From Mycetocola zhujimingii (GTDB lineage: Bacteria; Actinomycetota; Actinomycetes; Actinomycetales; Microbacteriaceae), in contig NZ_CP026949.1 in NCBI RefSeq assembly GCF_003065425.1, positions 2,852,001-2,916,000 of the forward strand: DNA of 64,000 nucleotides. Reading direction: 5' to 3'. The number at the start of each line of letters is the position of its first letter. The first letter of the stretch is position 1. Made by a program: the position numbers and the translations under genes. Positions 15,979 through 25,251 of the stretch are shown in pieces. The notes below the pieces were generated by a model. That model saw only the letters and a program-made list of their open reading frames with translations, did not search any database and had not been told where the DNA came from.

Positions 15979-18509
15979 TTCTGGTCGTCCGGGGCGGGCT
16001 GCGCGGCAACGAACGCGGTCTGCGCATGGACGTCGTCGGCAATGGGGAGAGCGATCACCATGGTCAGGCCACCGCCGGGAGTGTCCTCCACCTCGAGTGT
16101 TCCACCCATCCCCTCGGTGAATCCCTTGGACAGCGCGAGGCCGAGGCCGAGACCCGTGAGGTTGTCTGTGTCGCCGAGACGTTGGAACGCCATAAAGACG
16201 TCGTCGCGACGTTCGGGGGCGATGCCGGGGCCGTGATCGATAATGCGGATCTCGACAGTGCCACCGAAGCTGCTGCCCGCGACCCTCACCCGGGTTCCCG
16301 GAGGGGCGAAGCGGGTCGCGTTCGCGAGGATGTTGACGACCACCCTCTGCAGCAGCCCGGCGTCGGCGAGGACCTCCGGCAGTTCAGGGTCGAGGTCGAT
16401 CTCGACGTCACCTGGCCCCAGGTGCAACTCGTCGAGGGCGGGAAGGATGACGTCGTCGGCGGCGACGCGACTCAGCGACACCCCGAGCACGCCGGCTTGT
16501 ACCCGGCTCACGTCGAGGAGAGTCGTGACGAGCGATGAGAGGGTGCCCAGGCTTTCCTCCGCTGTGGCGAGAAGTTCCTCCCGGTCGTCGGGTGACCAGG
16601 AGACATCGGTCGCACGCAATCCACTCACCGCAGCTGTCGCCGCGGCGAGGGGACGGCGGAGATCGTGACTGACCGCGGACAGCAGCGCGCTCCGTACCCG
16701 GTCGGTCTCGGCGAGCGGGCCGACCTCCCGGGCCGTTGCTGTGAGGTCGGAGTGCTCGAGCGCGGCGTTGACCTGGGCGGTGATCACGGCGAGAAGTCGA
16801 CGTTCGGATGCCTGCAGGTCGCCTCCGTGGAGCTCAAGCGTTGCCCGGTCCCCCACGGGCACCGCGGTGAATTCCTCGTCGGGGGTCGGCTCGCCGTCAC
16901 GAACCAGTACCTGCCCGTCGACCACGAGGCGCACTCCGGTCAGGGAGAACGCCTCCCTCGTTCGGCTGATCAGCGCCTGGAGCGCGCTTTGCCCCCTGAG
17001 CACACTCCCTGCGACCGTTGCGAGAAGTTCGGACTCTGCTGCGGCTCGCCTTGCCGCTCGTGTTCGACGCGCAGCCTGGTCGACGACGTAGCTGACAAGA
17101 GTGGCGTTGAGAACGTAGAGCGCGAGTGTCACGAGTTGGATGGGTTCGGCGACCGTGATTGTGCGCACAGGCTCGACGAAGAAGAAGTTGAGGGTGAGTC
17201 CCGAGAGGAAGGCGGCGAAGAGGGCAGGCCAGATTCCACCGACGAGGGCAACGATGACAACGAGCAGCTGGTAGGCAAGCACGTCACTCGAGAACGAATC
17301 CGGGCTCCGGAGCGAGACGAGCAGCCAGGTGAGGAGCGGACCGGCGCCGAGAGCGAGGAGGAACCCGGCGATGCGCCGCTTCATGGTGAGCGCCCCGCCC
17401 AGTCGCGGGAGCGAGAATCTCCCTCCTCCGGCCGCGGAGTGGGTGACGATGTGCACGTCGATATCGCCGGATTCCCGAATCACCGTTGCGCCGATTCCGG
17501 GGCCACTGACGGCCGTCGCGACACGGTTCCTGCGACTCACCCCGATGACGAGTTGAGTCGCGTTCGCTCCTCGCGCGAATTCAACGAGCGCACGGGGAAT
17601 GTCGTCACCGACGACCTGGTGATAGCTGCCGCCGAGCTTCTCGACGAGGGCTCGTTGCTGAGCGAGGGCTTCGGGGTGCGCGCTCCGAAGGCCGTCCTGA
17701 CCCGTGACATGCACGGCGAGGAGCACACCTCCAGAGGACCTCGCCGCGATCCGGGCGCCACGGCGGATGAGGGTCTCCCCCTCAAGGCCGCCGGTCAGCG
17801 CGATGACGACCCGCTCCCTCGCCTCCCACTTCGCGTCGATCCCGTGTTCTGCGCGGTAATTCCGGAGCGCACTGTCGACTTCATCAGCCAGCCAGAGCAG
17901 CGCCAGCTCGCGCAGAGCGGTGAGGTTTCCGAGCCTGAAGTAATTCGACAGCGCGGCGTCGATCCGCTCCGCCGGATACACCCGGCCGGCCGACAGACGA
18001 TCCCTGAGCGCCTGCGGAGCCAGGTCGACGACCTCGATCTGCTCGGCTGCTCGCAACACCTTGTCAGGGACCGTTTCGCGCTGGGGCACACCGGTGATCT
18101 GGTGAACCACGTCATTGAGCGACTCGATGTGCTGGATATTGACCGTCGAGATGACGTCGATCCCGGCGTCGAGCAGGGCGTCGACGTCCTGCCATCTCTT
18201 CTCGTTCGCGGATCCGGGAGCATTGGTGTGGGCTAATTCGTCCACGAGGGCGACATCCGGATGCCGGGAAATCACGGCGTCGAGGTCGAGCTCGGTCAGT
18301 TCCACACCGCGGTGCGAGACGGCCAGGCGCGGGATGATTTCGAGGCCTTCGACCATGGCAGCAGTGGCCGCGCGACCGTGGGTTTCCACGATCGCGACGA
18401 CCACATCGCTGCCTTCGTCGCCGAGACGCTTGCCTTCCTCGAGCATGGTGAAGGTCTTGCCGACACCGGGAGCGGCACCGAGCAGGACCCTCAGCCGCCC
18501 TCGCTTCAT
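15975..18509 (-). CDS. kdpD: Sensor histidine kinase KdpD
   Basis: K+-sensing histidine kinase, 844 residues, close to E. coli KdpD (894). Domains in order: N-terminal KdpD domain with Walker A GAAPGVGKT (residues 11-19) and the DVALVDELAHTNAPGS segment; a USP-like domain (residues about 230-370); four membrane helices near residues 375-485; a GAF-like region; the dimerisation helix with phospho-acceptor His in SAVSHDLRRPL (about residue 617); and a HATPase domain with ILANATRFAPPG, DHGPGIAP and GLGLGLALSKGF. It follows kdpC by 2 bases and overlaps kdpE by 4, so the sensor is cotranscribed with the pump. Confidence 0.95.
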   Translation of the reverse strand: MKRGRLRVLLGAAPGVGKTFTMLEEGKRLGDEGSDVVVAIVETHGRAATAAMVEGLEIIPRLAVSHRGVELTELDLDAVISRHPDVALVDELAHTNAPGSANEKRWQDVDALLDAGIDVISTVNIQHIESLNDVVHQITGVPQRETVPDKVLRAAEQIEVVDLAPQALRDRLSAGRVYPAERIDAALSNYFRLGNLTALRELALLWLADEVDSALRNYRAEHGIDAKWEARERVVIALTGGLEGETLIRRGARIAARSSGGVLLAVHVTGQDGLRSAHPEALAQQRALVEKLGGSYHQVVGDDIPRALVEFARGANATQLVIGVSRRNRVATAVSGPGIGATVIRESGDIDVHIVTHSAAGGGRFSLPRLGGALTMKRRIAGFLLALGAGPLLTWLLVSLRSPDSFSSDVLAYQLLVVIVALVGGIWPALFAAFLSGLTLNFFFVEPVRTITVAEPIQLVTLALYVLNATLVSYVVDQAARRTRAARRAAAESELLATVAGSVLRGQSALQALISRTREAFSLTGVRLVVDGQVLVRDGEPTPDEEFTAVPVGDRATLELHGGDLQASERRLLAVITAQVNAALEHSDLTATAREVGPLAETDRVRSALLSAVSHDLRRPLAAATAAVSGLRATDVSWSPDDREELLATAEESLGTLSSLVTTLLDVSRVQAGVLGVSLSRVAADDVILPALDELHLGPGDVEIDLDPELPEVLADAGLLQRVVVNILANATRFAPPGTRVRVAGSSFGGTVEIRIIDHGPGIAPERRDDVFMAFQRLGDTDNLTGLGLGLALSKGFTEGMGGTLEVEDTPGGGLTMVIALPIADDVHAQTAFVAAQPAPDDQK

Positions 18510-18511
18510 CC

Positions 18512-19120
18512 TCAGCCCTTCAGGCCATCGAGGGCGATATTCAGTTCGAGCACGTTCACGGTCGGCTCGCCCAGGAAACCAACGTTCCTATTCTGGACGC
18601 TATCCTCGACCAGCGCTGCGACATCATCCTCGGGCAAACCCCGCTCTTCCGCTACCCGTGCGACCTGGAGACGGGCGTACTCGGGGCTGATGTGGGGATC
18701 GAGACCGGAGGCTGACGTGGTGAGGGCATCGACAGGGACCGCTCCCGGATCGACGTCGTTGAACTCGGCGACCTGGTCCCTGCGCTCTTCGATTGCCGCA
18801 ATCAGATCGGGGTTCTCGGGGCCAAGGTTGGAACCGCTCGAGGCTCCAGCGTCGTAGCCGTCACCGGCTGCAGACGGCCGCGGCTGAAACCACTCGGGCA
18901 GAGGGTTACCGTCGGCGTCGCTGAATGACTGCCCGATGAGCGTCGATCCGACGGTCTTTCCGTCCAGCTCGACGGTTGAACCATTTGCCTGGGCGGGAAA
19001 GGCGAGCTGGCCGATACCCGTCAGCGCGAGCGGATAGGCGAGGCCGAGGACGACGGTGATGACCGCCATCGCCCGGAGCGCCACCCCTGCTGTTCTCAGA
19101 CTGCTGCGTGAGGAACTCAT
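18512..19120 (-). CDS. kdpC: K+-transporting ATPase subunit KdpC
   Basis: Accessory subunit of the KdpFABC pump, 202 residues. One N-terminal helix (residues about 12-38) anchors it, and the extracytoplasmic part holds the conserved VIGQSF-like motif GSTLIGQSFSD, the WFQPRPSAAGDGYDAGASSG signature and GLDPHISPEYARLQVARVA. It stabilises the KdpA-KdpB complex. It starts 28 bases after kdpB and ends 2 bases before kdpD. Confidence 0.95.
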   Translation of the reverse strand: MSSSRSSLRTAGVALRAMAVITVVLGLAYPLALTGIGQLAFPAQANGSTVELDGKTVGSTLIGQSFSDADGNPLPEWFQPRPSAAGDGYDAGASSGSNLGPENPDLIAAIEERRDQVAEFNDVDPGAVPVDALTTSASGLDPHISPEYARLQVARVAEERGLPEDDVAALVEDSVQNRNVGFLGEPTVNVLELNIALDGLKG

Positions 19121-19148
19121 TGTTTTTTCTTCTCTCTCAGGAGGTAAA

Positions 19149-21308
19149 TCAGAATCCGGGGATCAGGCTGACGACGAGGTCGATGAGCTTGATTCCGATA
19201 AAGGGAGCGATGACGCCGCCGACGCCGTAGATCAGCAGGTTCCTCGAGAGCACACGCGATGCGCTCAAGGGGCGGTACTTCACTCCGCGCAGAGCGAGCG
19301 GAATCAGCACGATGATGACGACAGCGTTGAAGATGATCGCGGACAACACAGCGGATGCTGGCGAGTGCAACTGCATGATGTTGAGCACGGCCAGACCGGG
19401 GAAGACGCCGGCGAACATCGCGGGGATAATCGCGAAGTACTTGGCCACGTCGTTGGCGATGGAGAAGGTGGTCAACGCTCCACGGGTGATCAGCAGTTGC
19501 TTGCCGATGGCTACGATGTCGATGAGTTTGGTCGGGTCTGAGTCGAGGTCGACCATGTTGCCCGCCTCTTTCGCCGCCGACGTGCCGGTGTTCATGGCGA
19601 CTCCGACGTCGGCCTGCGCGAGCGCCGGGGCGTCGTTGGTGCCGTCACCGGTCATGGCGACGAGGTTGCCGCCGGCCTGCTCCTTCTTGATGAGCTCCAT
19701 CTTGTCTTCGGGTGTGGCTTCAGCCAGGAAGTCATCGACTCCGGCCTCCGCGGCAATTGCCTTCGCCGTCAGGGGGTTGTCACCCGTGATCATCACCGTG
19801 CGGATACCCATGGCCCGCAGCTCAGCGAACCGTTCGGCGAGCCCGTCCTTGACGACGTCCTTCAGGTGAACGACACCCAGAATCCTGGCGCCTTCCTCCG
19901 GCGACTTCTCGGCAACGACGAGTGGAGTTCCGCCCGACTGCGAGATCCGCTCCACCTGCTCGTCCAAGTCGGCGAGTATCGAGCTCGCGGCGCGCGTGTC
20001 CTGCTCGACCCAGGCAATCACAGCCGAGCTCGCGCCCTTCCTGATCTGAGTGCCGTCGGGCTGGTCGATGCCCGACATCCTGGTCTGCGCGGTGAACGGC
20101 ACGACGTCGCCGACGGCGAAGTCACCGACGTGGACACCCTGCTCGTTGGCGAGGTCGACGATCGACTTGCCCTCCGGCGTCGGGTCAGCGAGCGACGACA
20201 ACGCAGCAGCCCGAACGAGTTCCTGCTCGTCGATTCCGGCGAGCCTTACGAACTCGGATGCCTGTCGGTTTCCGTACGTGATCGTTCCTGTCTTGTCGAG
20301 CAGCAGGGTCGTCACGTCTCCGGCGGCCTCCACGGCGCGGCCAGACATCGCCAGCACGTTGTGCTGCACGAGCCTGTCCATACCGGCGATGCCGATCGCG
20401 GACAGCAGGGCGCCGATGGTTGTCGGGATAAGGCACACGAGAAGCGCGATGAGCACCGGAACGCTCACCTCGGCCGACACCGACGATGCAATGGGGTTGA
20501 GGGTAAGAGTGACCACAACGAAGATGATGGAGAGGCTCGACAGCAGCACATTCAGCGCTATCTCGTTGGGCGTCTTCTGTCGTGCCGCACCCTCGACCAG
20601 CCCGATCATGCGATCGACGAAGGTCTCACCCGGCCTGGATGTGATCCGGACCACGATGCGGTCGGACAGCACCCGGGTGCCGCCGGTGACGGCGCTTCGG
20701 TCGCCGCCCGATTCGCGGACCACCGGCGCCGATTCGCCAGTGATGGCGGACTCATCGATGGACGCGATGCCCCAGACGATGTCACCATCTCCGGGTACGA
20801 GTTCACCGGCGCTGACCACGACGACATCCCCGAGGGTCAGGTCAGCCGACGAGACCTCGTCAGGGACCGCCCCTGAGGCGGAGGGGTCCCCCGCCTCGTC
20901 ATAGGCACCGACACGGTGGGCGGTCGTACTTGTCCTGGTCTTCCGCAGGCTGTCGGCCTGCGCTTTGCCGCGCCCCTCGGCAACCGACTCCGCGAGGTTC
21001 GCGAAGAGCCCGGTCAGCCACAGCCAGACGGCGATACCCCAGGTGAACGTCGAGGGGATCGCGGATCCGCCCGACGCTTCCGGACCGCCGAGGAACGGTT
21101 CAGCGATCGCGATCGCCGTGGTGAGAACGGCTCCCACCTCGACGATGAACATGACGGGGTTGCGCCACATGATTCGCGGGTCGAGCTTACGGAATGCGCC
21201 GGGAACGGCCTCGAGAAGGGCGGCCGGCCCGAACGCCGCCTTGGGTTCGTCTGCCGGTTTCTGCTCGGGAGCGTTCCGGGATGATGACGGTGCGGTGAGT
21301 GTAGACAT
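19149..21308 (-). CDS. kdpB: K+-transporting P-type ATPase subunit KdpB
   Basis: Catalytic subunit of the KdpFABC potassium pump, a P-type ATPase of 719 residues. Visible motifs: the TGES loop (AITGESAPV), the phosphorylated Asp338 in [13 protein letters not shown], the KGAS nucleotide-binding motif, and the hinge [20 protein letters not shown]. Membrane helices sit near residues 45-110, 250-310 and at the C-terminus. The N-terminal 40 residues are a charged extension. It is separated from kdpA by 3 bases and from kdpC by 28. ATP hydrolysis here drives K+ moved through KdpA. Confidence 0.96.
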   Translation of the reverse strand: MSTLTAPSSSRNAPEQKPADEPKAAFGPAALLEAVPGAFRKLDPRIMWRNPVMFIVEVGAVLTTAIAIAEPFLGGPEASGGSAIPSTFTWGIAVWLWLTGLFANLAESVAEGRGKAQADSLRKTRTSTTAHRVGAYDEAGDPSASGAVPDEVSSADLTLGDVVVVSAGELVPGDGDIVWGIASIDESAITGESAPVVRESGGDRSAVTGGTRVLSDRIVVRITSRPGETFVDRMIGLVEGAARQKTPNEIALNVLLSSLSIIFVVVTLTLNPIASSVSAEVSVPVLIALLVCLIPTTIGALLSAIGIAGMDRLVQHNVLAMSGRAVEAAGDVTTLLLDKTGTITYGNRQASEFVRLAGIDEQELVRAAALSSLADPTPEGKSIVDLANEQGVHVGDFAVGDVVPFTAQTRMSGIDQPDGTQIRKGASSAVIAWVEQDTRAASSILADLDEQVERISQSGGTPLVVAEKSPEEGARILGVVHLKDVVKDGLAERFAELRAMGIRTVMITGDNPLTAKAIAAEAGVDDFLAEATPEDKMELIKKEQAGGNLVAMTGDGTNDAPALAQADVGVAMNTGTSAAKEAGNMVDLDSDPTKLIDIVAIGKQLLITRGALTTFSIANDVAKYFAIIPAMFAGVFPGLAVLNIMQLHSPASAVLSAIIFNAVVIIVLIPLALRGVKYRPLSASRVLSRNLLIYGVGGVIAPFIGIKLIDLVVSLIPGF

Positions 21309-21311
21309 GCT

Positions 21312-22985
21312 TTACAGCAGCCCTTCTGCGAGGGGTCCCAGTGTGAGCACGGGGAAGAAGGTGAGTGCGGTCACGATGACCGTCACACCGGTGAGGAGGC
21401 CGACAAAGAGCGGCCGGTGGGTTGGCATGGTTCCCGCTGTTGCCGGGACCTTGTCCTGTGCCGCGAGCGAACCGGCGAGCGCGAGAACGAAGACCATCGG
21501 CAGGAACCGCCCGAGGAGGATCGTGACGCCGAGGGCAGTGTTGAACCACGGGGTATTCGCTGTCAAACCGGCGAATGCCGAACCGTTGTTGTTTGCGGCG
21601 GAGGCGAACGCGTAGATCACCTCGGAGAGTCCGTGGTTGCCCGGGTTCCAGATCGACGTCGACTCGACGTCAGAGCGGATGGCGGGGATCGCGAAGCTCA
21701 GGGCCGTGCCACCGAGAACGAGCGTAGGCATGACCAGGATGTAGAGGCTCGCGAGCTTGATCTCCTTCGGCCCGATCTTCTTGCCCAGGTACTCCGGGGT
21801 CCGGCCGACGAGCAGTCCGGCAACGAACACGGCGATGATCGCGAGAATCAGCATGCCGTAAAGGCCCGATCCGACGCCGCCTGGCGCGACTTCTCCGAGC
21901 ATCATGTTGAGCATCGGCATCATGCCGCCGAGAGCCGTGTACGAATCGTGCATCGAGTTGACTGCACCGGTCGACGTGAGCGTGCTCGTTGAGCCGAAGA
22001 GGGTCGATGCAAAGATGCCGAAGCGTTGTTCCTTCCCTTCCATCGCACCTCCGGCCAGCTGTGGTGCGGTACCGAGGCCGGCGCGCTCGACGAGCGAGAG
22101 GATGGTGAGCGATGCGATGTAGAACGTCGCCATGACGGAGAGGATCGCGTAGCCCTGCCTGCGGTCTCCGACCATGCGGCCGAAGGTACGTGGCAGCGCG
22201 AACGGGATGGCGAGCATCAACACGTTCTGGAAGAGGCTCGTCCAGGCCGACGGGTTCTCAAACGGGTGTGCGGCGTTCGCGTTGAAGAAGCCACCACCGT
22301 TCGTCCCGAGGTTCTTGATGGCCTCCTGCGAGGCAACAGGCCCACCCGGCAGGCTTTGCACGCCACCGGACAGTGTGGAGATTTCAGTGAATCCGTTGAA
22401 GTTCTGGATCACGCCGCTCGCGATCAGCACTATCGCGCTGAGGACGGACAGGGGCAGCAGCAGCCGGAGGGTTCCGCGCGTCATGTCGACCCAGAAGTTG
22501 CCGATCGTGCCGGAACGACTGCGTGCGAAACCGCGGACCAGTGCGATCGCAACCGCAATTCCGACGGCAGCCGAAACGAAGTTCTGCACGGCGAGACCAG
22601 CGATCTGCACGGTGTACCCGACAGTCACCTCTGGCGAGTACGACTGCCAGTTGGTGTTGCCGACGAACGATGCCGCCGTGTTGAACGACAATCCCTCTGG
22701 CACAGCCGGGAGTCCGAGCGAGTATGGCAGCACGGTCTGGAAACGCTGCAGCAGATAGACCAGGAGAAGGCCGGTGCCGGAGAACCAGAGCACGCCGCGC
22801 ACGTAGGCCTGCCAGGTCTGTTCGACCGAGGAGTCCACTCCGATGAGCCGGTAGAAGCCGCGCTCGATTCGGAGATTCTTCGTCGACGAGTAGAGGTGCG
22901 CCATGTAGTCGCCGAGCGGGCGATACAGGAGAGCGAGGATGAGGGCGAGGGAAGCGACCTGAAGGATCGCGAAGAGACCGGCCAT
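21312..22985 (-). CDS. kdpA: K+-transporting ATPase subunit KdpA
   Basis: Potassium-binding channel-like subunit of the Kdp pump, 557 residues with about ten helices. The four pseudo-selectivity-filter segments are recognisable, including [18 protein letters not shown] and [20 protein letters not shown], the latter with the NGGGF core of the K+ filter; [11 protein letters not shown]-type and [12 protein letters not shown] segments supply the others. It begins 1 base after kdpF and ends 3 bases before kdpB, in the canonical kdpFABC order. Confidence 0.96.
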   Translation of the reverse strand: MAGLFAILQVASLALILALLYRPLGDYMAHLYSSTKNLRIERGFYRLIGVDSSVEQTWQAYVRGVLWFSGTGLLLVYLLQRFQTVLPYSLGLPAVPEGLSFNTAASFVGNTNWQSYSPEVTVGYTVQIAGLAVQNFVSAAVGIAVAIALVRGFARSRSGTIGNFWVDMTRGTLRLLLPLSVLSAIVLIASGVIQNFNGFTEISTLSGGVQSLPGGPVASQEAIKNLGTNGGGFFNANAAHPFENPSAWTSLFQNVLMLAIPFALPRTFGRMVGDRRQGYAILSVMATFYIASLTILSLVERAGLGTAPQLAGGAMEGKEQRFGIFASTLFGSTSTLTSTGAVNSMHDSYTALGGMMPMLNMMLGEVAPGGVGSGLYGMLILAIIAVFVAGLLVGRTPEYLGKKIGPKEIKLASLYILVMPTLVLGGTALSFAIPAIRSDVESTSIWNPGNHGLSEVIYAFASAANNNGSAFAGLTANTPWFNTALGVTILLGRFLPMVFVLALAGSLAAQDKVPATAGTMPTHRPLFVGLLTGVTVIVTALTFFPVLTLGPLAEGLL

Positions 22986-22986
22986 C

Positions 22987-23073
22987 CTAGAATCGCTCCG
23001 GTTTCACGAGTGCGTACACGAGGTAGACGATGGCGGCGATTCCCAGGCCCGCGGCCAGGAGGGAGAAGAACAT
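22987..23073 (-). CDS. kdpF: K+-transporting ATPase small subunit KdpF
   Basis: A 28-residue single-helix protein starting [16 protein letters not shown] and ending LVKPERF, the exact KdpF hallmark (...YALVxPExF). KdpF sits beside KdpA and stabilises the complex. Its ATG shares one base with the stop of the upstream micropeptide (TGATG), and its stop is 1 base before kdpA. Too short for ordinary gene finders. Confidence 0.92.
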   Translation of the reverse strand: MFFSLLAAGLGIAAIVYLVYALVKPERF

Positions 23074-23156
23074 CACAGCTTCTCAACCCCCTTGGCGGCA
23101 AGGCCGACCAGCACGAACACGGTAATGCAGCCGAGCACGTAGACAATGTCAAGCAA
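23073..23156 (-). CDS. 27-residue membrane micropeptide leading the kdp operon
   Basis: A tiny open frame starting with TTG at 23156, preceded 7 bases upstream by AAGGA (in GAAGGAACC). The product is one hydrophobic helix: LLDIVYVLGCITVFVLVG, then the charged end LAAKGVEKL. Its stop overlaps the kdpF ATG as TGATG, a sign of coupling. I recall similar one-helix proteins ending in KGVE-(R/K)L before kdpF in other actinobacteria, but know no function. It could be a second small Kdp subunit, or a leader that couples translation of kdpF. Confidence 0.65.
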   Translation of the reverse strand: MLDIVYVLGCITVFVLVGLAAKGVEKL

Positions 23157-23486
23157 TTTCGGTTCCTTCAGGGGATTTCTCGCGCAATGCCAACGGGCAT
23201 GCGGTCACCCGGGCTCGGGTGCGACATCTGATTAGACACCCGTGGTTCAGGGCCTCTGCGGCGTCCTAACGGAATCCAAACGGCCCTCGCGCGAAACCTA
23301 ACGACACCCGAGCAACCAGACCCGACCTACCCGTGTCGTGGGGGAAACAGCAGGCGGATGCCCCGCCTCCCGCAGGACCTTTCCCCCTTCACCTGCTCGC
23401 TTACACCGAGGTGGATTCCGCGGGCTGAAGCGCCATAAACCCGTGGCGCCTCTGGTATTCGGGGCACCCGGCGTGAGAATGGGAGG
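23157..23486. promoter_or_regulatory. 330-base kdp control region with large hairpin and repeated CCTAACG
   Basis: Divergent region between kdp (leftward) and acyP (rightward). Two copies of CCTAACG (23265-23271 and 23297-23303) lie 32 bases apart, about three helical turns, and are KdpE operator candidates. GGGGGAAA (about 23340-23347) and TTTCCCCC about 40 bases to the right enclose an inner GGCGG-ATGC-CCGCC hairpin, making a large structured element about 185 bases before the micropeptide start. I tested by eye for a c-di-AMP (ydaO) riboswitch and did not find its conserved bases. The kdp promoter is not certain; TCTAAT near 23231-23236 on the minus strand is the best -10 candidate. Confidence 0.45.
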
Positions 23487-23753
23487 GTGATTCGCAAACA
23501 TGTCATCGTGCACGGCAGCGTGCAGGGGGTCGGCTTCCGCTACTGGACGAGAGCCGAAGCTGCGCGCCTCGGTGTCACCGGCTGGGTCCGGAACAGGCTC
23601 GACGGAACTGTGGAAGCCGAGGTCGAGGGCACTGAATCCGACGTCGCCTCCCTGTTGGACTGGCTTCAGCACGGGCCGAGTTCGGCGGTCGTTTCCGGTG
23701 TGGACAGCGCAGACATCGACGTGAGAGGCGACACCGAGTTCGCCGTGCTCTAG
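23487..23753 (+). CDS. acyP: Acylphosphatase
   Basis: Small ferredoxin-like enzyme of 88 residues that hydrolyses carboxyl-phosphate bonds such as acetyl phosphate. The catalytic Arg18 lies in GSVQGVGFRYW, and the substrate-positioning Asn36 in GWVRNRLDGTVE; both are the signature residues of the family. It ends with a strand carrying VRGDTEFAVL. The start is GTG at 23487; a GGGAGG directly touches it with no spacer, so the start signal is unusual and the mRNA may be leaderless. It stands alone, divergent from kdp. Confidence 0.93.
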   Translation: MIRKHVIVHGSVQGVGFRYWTRAEAARLGVTGWVRNRLDGTVEAEVEGTESDVASLLDWLQHGPSSAVVSGVDSADIDVRGDTEFAVL

Positions 23754-23823
23754 GTGCGGCTCGGTCGCCGCTGGCTCCTTCTCCCCGCACCCCACCGCGC
23801 TTCTCAGGTCATAGACTCGGCCC

Positions 23824-24333
23824 ATGTCGCGTGTGGTGGTCGTTGTTCCCCTGAATCCTCTCCGGAACGGCGAAAGCTTCCTCGTCAGCTCGTGGCCCCT
23901 GCACATCACAGTGGTTCCGCCGTTTGAGACGGAGGCGGAAACGCCCGCGATCGCCGCCGCTCTCGCCGAGGCGGTCGGTGACCTCGCATCATTCAGCGTT
24001 GTCGCCGCCGGTGACGAACTTTTCGGTCGGCGCCACGACATCCCCGTCACCCTCATCGCCGACGACGAGCGCCTGCTCACCCTCAGAGAGCGGCTCGTTG
24101 CCGCTGTGCGGCCACTGGCGACGTCACCGGACGAACGGGCCTTTTCGCGCCCCGAGTTTCGGCCGCACGTCACCGTGAAGGGGGAAAACCGGGTTGCGGA
24201 CGGTGAGGAACTTCACCTGACGCAGGTCGCGCTCGTCGACATGGCTCCGCGCCAGTCACCGGGCGGGCGAACGGTTCTCGCGACAGTGCCGCTGGACCGG
24301 CCACTGAAATCGGCCACCGAAAACGACCGCTGA
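23824..24333 (+). CDS. 2H phosphoesterase superfamily protein (2'-5' RNA ligase-like)
   Basis: A 169-residue protein with the two H-x-T/S motifs of the 2H superfamily: His27-Ile-Thr in PLHITVVPPF and His115-Val-Thr in FRPHVTVKG. These two histidines form the active site that cleaves or joins 2',5'- or cyclic phosphodiesters in RNA or nucleotides. The biological substrate is unknown. TAGACT lies exactly 6 bases before the ATG, so the transcript is probably leaderless. It runs rightward after acyP and is convergent with the HTH gene at 24358. Confidence 0.85.
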   Translation: MSRVVVVVPLNPLRNGESFLVSSWPLHITVVPPFETEAETPAIAAALAEAVGDLASFSVVAAGDELFGRRHDIPVTLIADDERLLTLRERLVAAVRPLATSPDERAFSRPEFRPHVTVKGENRVADGEELHLTQVALVDMAPRQSPGGRTVLATVPLDRPLKSATENDR

Positions 24334-24357
24334 ACCCCGGCCTGCTGCGATGAGCCC

Positions 24358-24867
24358 CTAGGCCGGGTCCTGCGTACCCTCGACCTGCTGCTCCGCCTGG
24401 TCGCTATCGAGGAACACGCGCTTGTACTTGCGGCCGTCTGCCAGCTCAACGGTCTCGGCCCGAAGAGAACCGCGGCTCACACGAAGGTAGATTGCCTGCG
24501 CCGTGACTCCCAGACGGGATGCCGCCTCAGACACCGATAATCCGGGCAGGTCAGTCGGCACGCTGCTCGGCCGCGCAGCCCGCTTGCGTCCGGCCTCGTG
24601 GCGCTCGGCGATCTCTTCGTCGGTGCCCAGCCAGCGCCATTTCGCGGCCGACGGCTTCAACCCGGCTGCATCGGCGACACTCTCCCATGACGCGCCGCCA
24701 TCGATGGCCTCGCGCACCGCCTCAAGGGTCGCCGGGTCTTTCTCGAGCTCTGCGAGAACCGAACGGATGTCGCGAAGCCGGCTCAGGGCATCCGGTGGCG
24801 TTGCGGCGCTGTCGCCATCGACGACGCGGGAGAGGGCAGCCCGTGAGGCTGGCGACAGGTAGGGCAC
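24358..24867 (-). CDS. HTH (excisionase/MerR-like) DNA-binding protein
   Basis: A 169-residue protein with a helical N-terminal half (residues 1-85, including LSRLRDIRSVLAELEKDPAT and a WESVADAAGLKPSAAKWRW helix-turn-helix-like segment) and a second helix-turn-helix near residues 110-150 (LSVSEAASRLGVTAQAIYLR). So two DNA-binding-like elements may be present. The start GTG at 24867 is 7 bases after TACCAT and has GGGG just upstream; the frame is open to 24942 but a Cys/Ser-rich extension is unlikely. Target genes are unknown. No phage genes are nearby, so excisionase is a fold label only. Confidence 0.7.
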   Translation of the reverse strand: MPYLSPASRAALSRVVDGDSAATPPDALSRLRDIRSVLAELEKDPATLEAVREAIDGGASWESVADAAGLKPSAAKWRWLGTDEEIAERHEAGRKRAARPSSVPTDLPGLSVSEAASRLGVTAQAIYLRVSRGSLRAETVELADGRKYKRVFLDSDQAEQQVEGTQDPA

Positions 24868-24991
24868 GGCCCCTATGGTAGCTGCAGCGCCGCTGCATGA
24901 CGCGGATCCGTCTCGAGCGCAACCCCTTGAACCGTGGAGCATTAAGGCAACAGGGTTGAGGCTGTCCCCCTATGACTGTCAGGAGCTAGAC

Positions 24992-25204
24992 ATGAGTCCC
25001 AGGTTCATCTTCATTCTCGCCATAGCGTTCAGCGCTTATGTGCTCGGCGCCAAGGCCGGTCGGCCGCGTTATGAGCAGATTCGCAAGAGCGTGACCTCAT
25101 TCTGGGACGACCCGCAGGTCAAGGCAGCCCGCAAGACCGTCGGCAAGAAGGCCAAAAGGTCCGAAAAGGCGCTCGTTAAGAAGATCAAGCAGCGCAAGCG
25201 CTAA
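24992..25204 (+). CDS. YtxH-like small membrane-anchored protein
   Basis: A 70-residue protein with one N-terminal helix (FIFILAIAFSAYVLGAKAG) followed by a basic amphipathic tail rich in Lys (ending KALVKKIKQRKR). The start ATG at 24992 has AGGAGC six bases before it. The layout, a membrane helix with Gly-rich end and then a charged helix, matches YtxH/DUF-type proteins of actinobacteria. It precedes the acidic membrane protein at 25252 by 47 bases; the basic tail here and the acidic segment there suggest the two may interact (inference). Confidence 0.65.
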   Translation: MSPRFIFILAIAFSAYVLGAKAGRPRYEQIRKSVTSFWDDPQVKAARKTVGKKAKRSEKALVKKIKQRKR

Positions 25205-25251
25205 CCAGTACGACCCCCAGTGACCGACCACCCACTTTCCCGGAGATAACA

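Noticed and set aside
23157-23486. c-di-AMP (ydaO) riboswitch for the kdp operon
   Set aside because: The conserved bases (GUCAGCUAACCUCGUAGGC-like end) are absent; only a generic large hairpin is seen.
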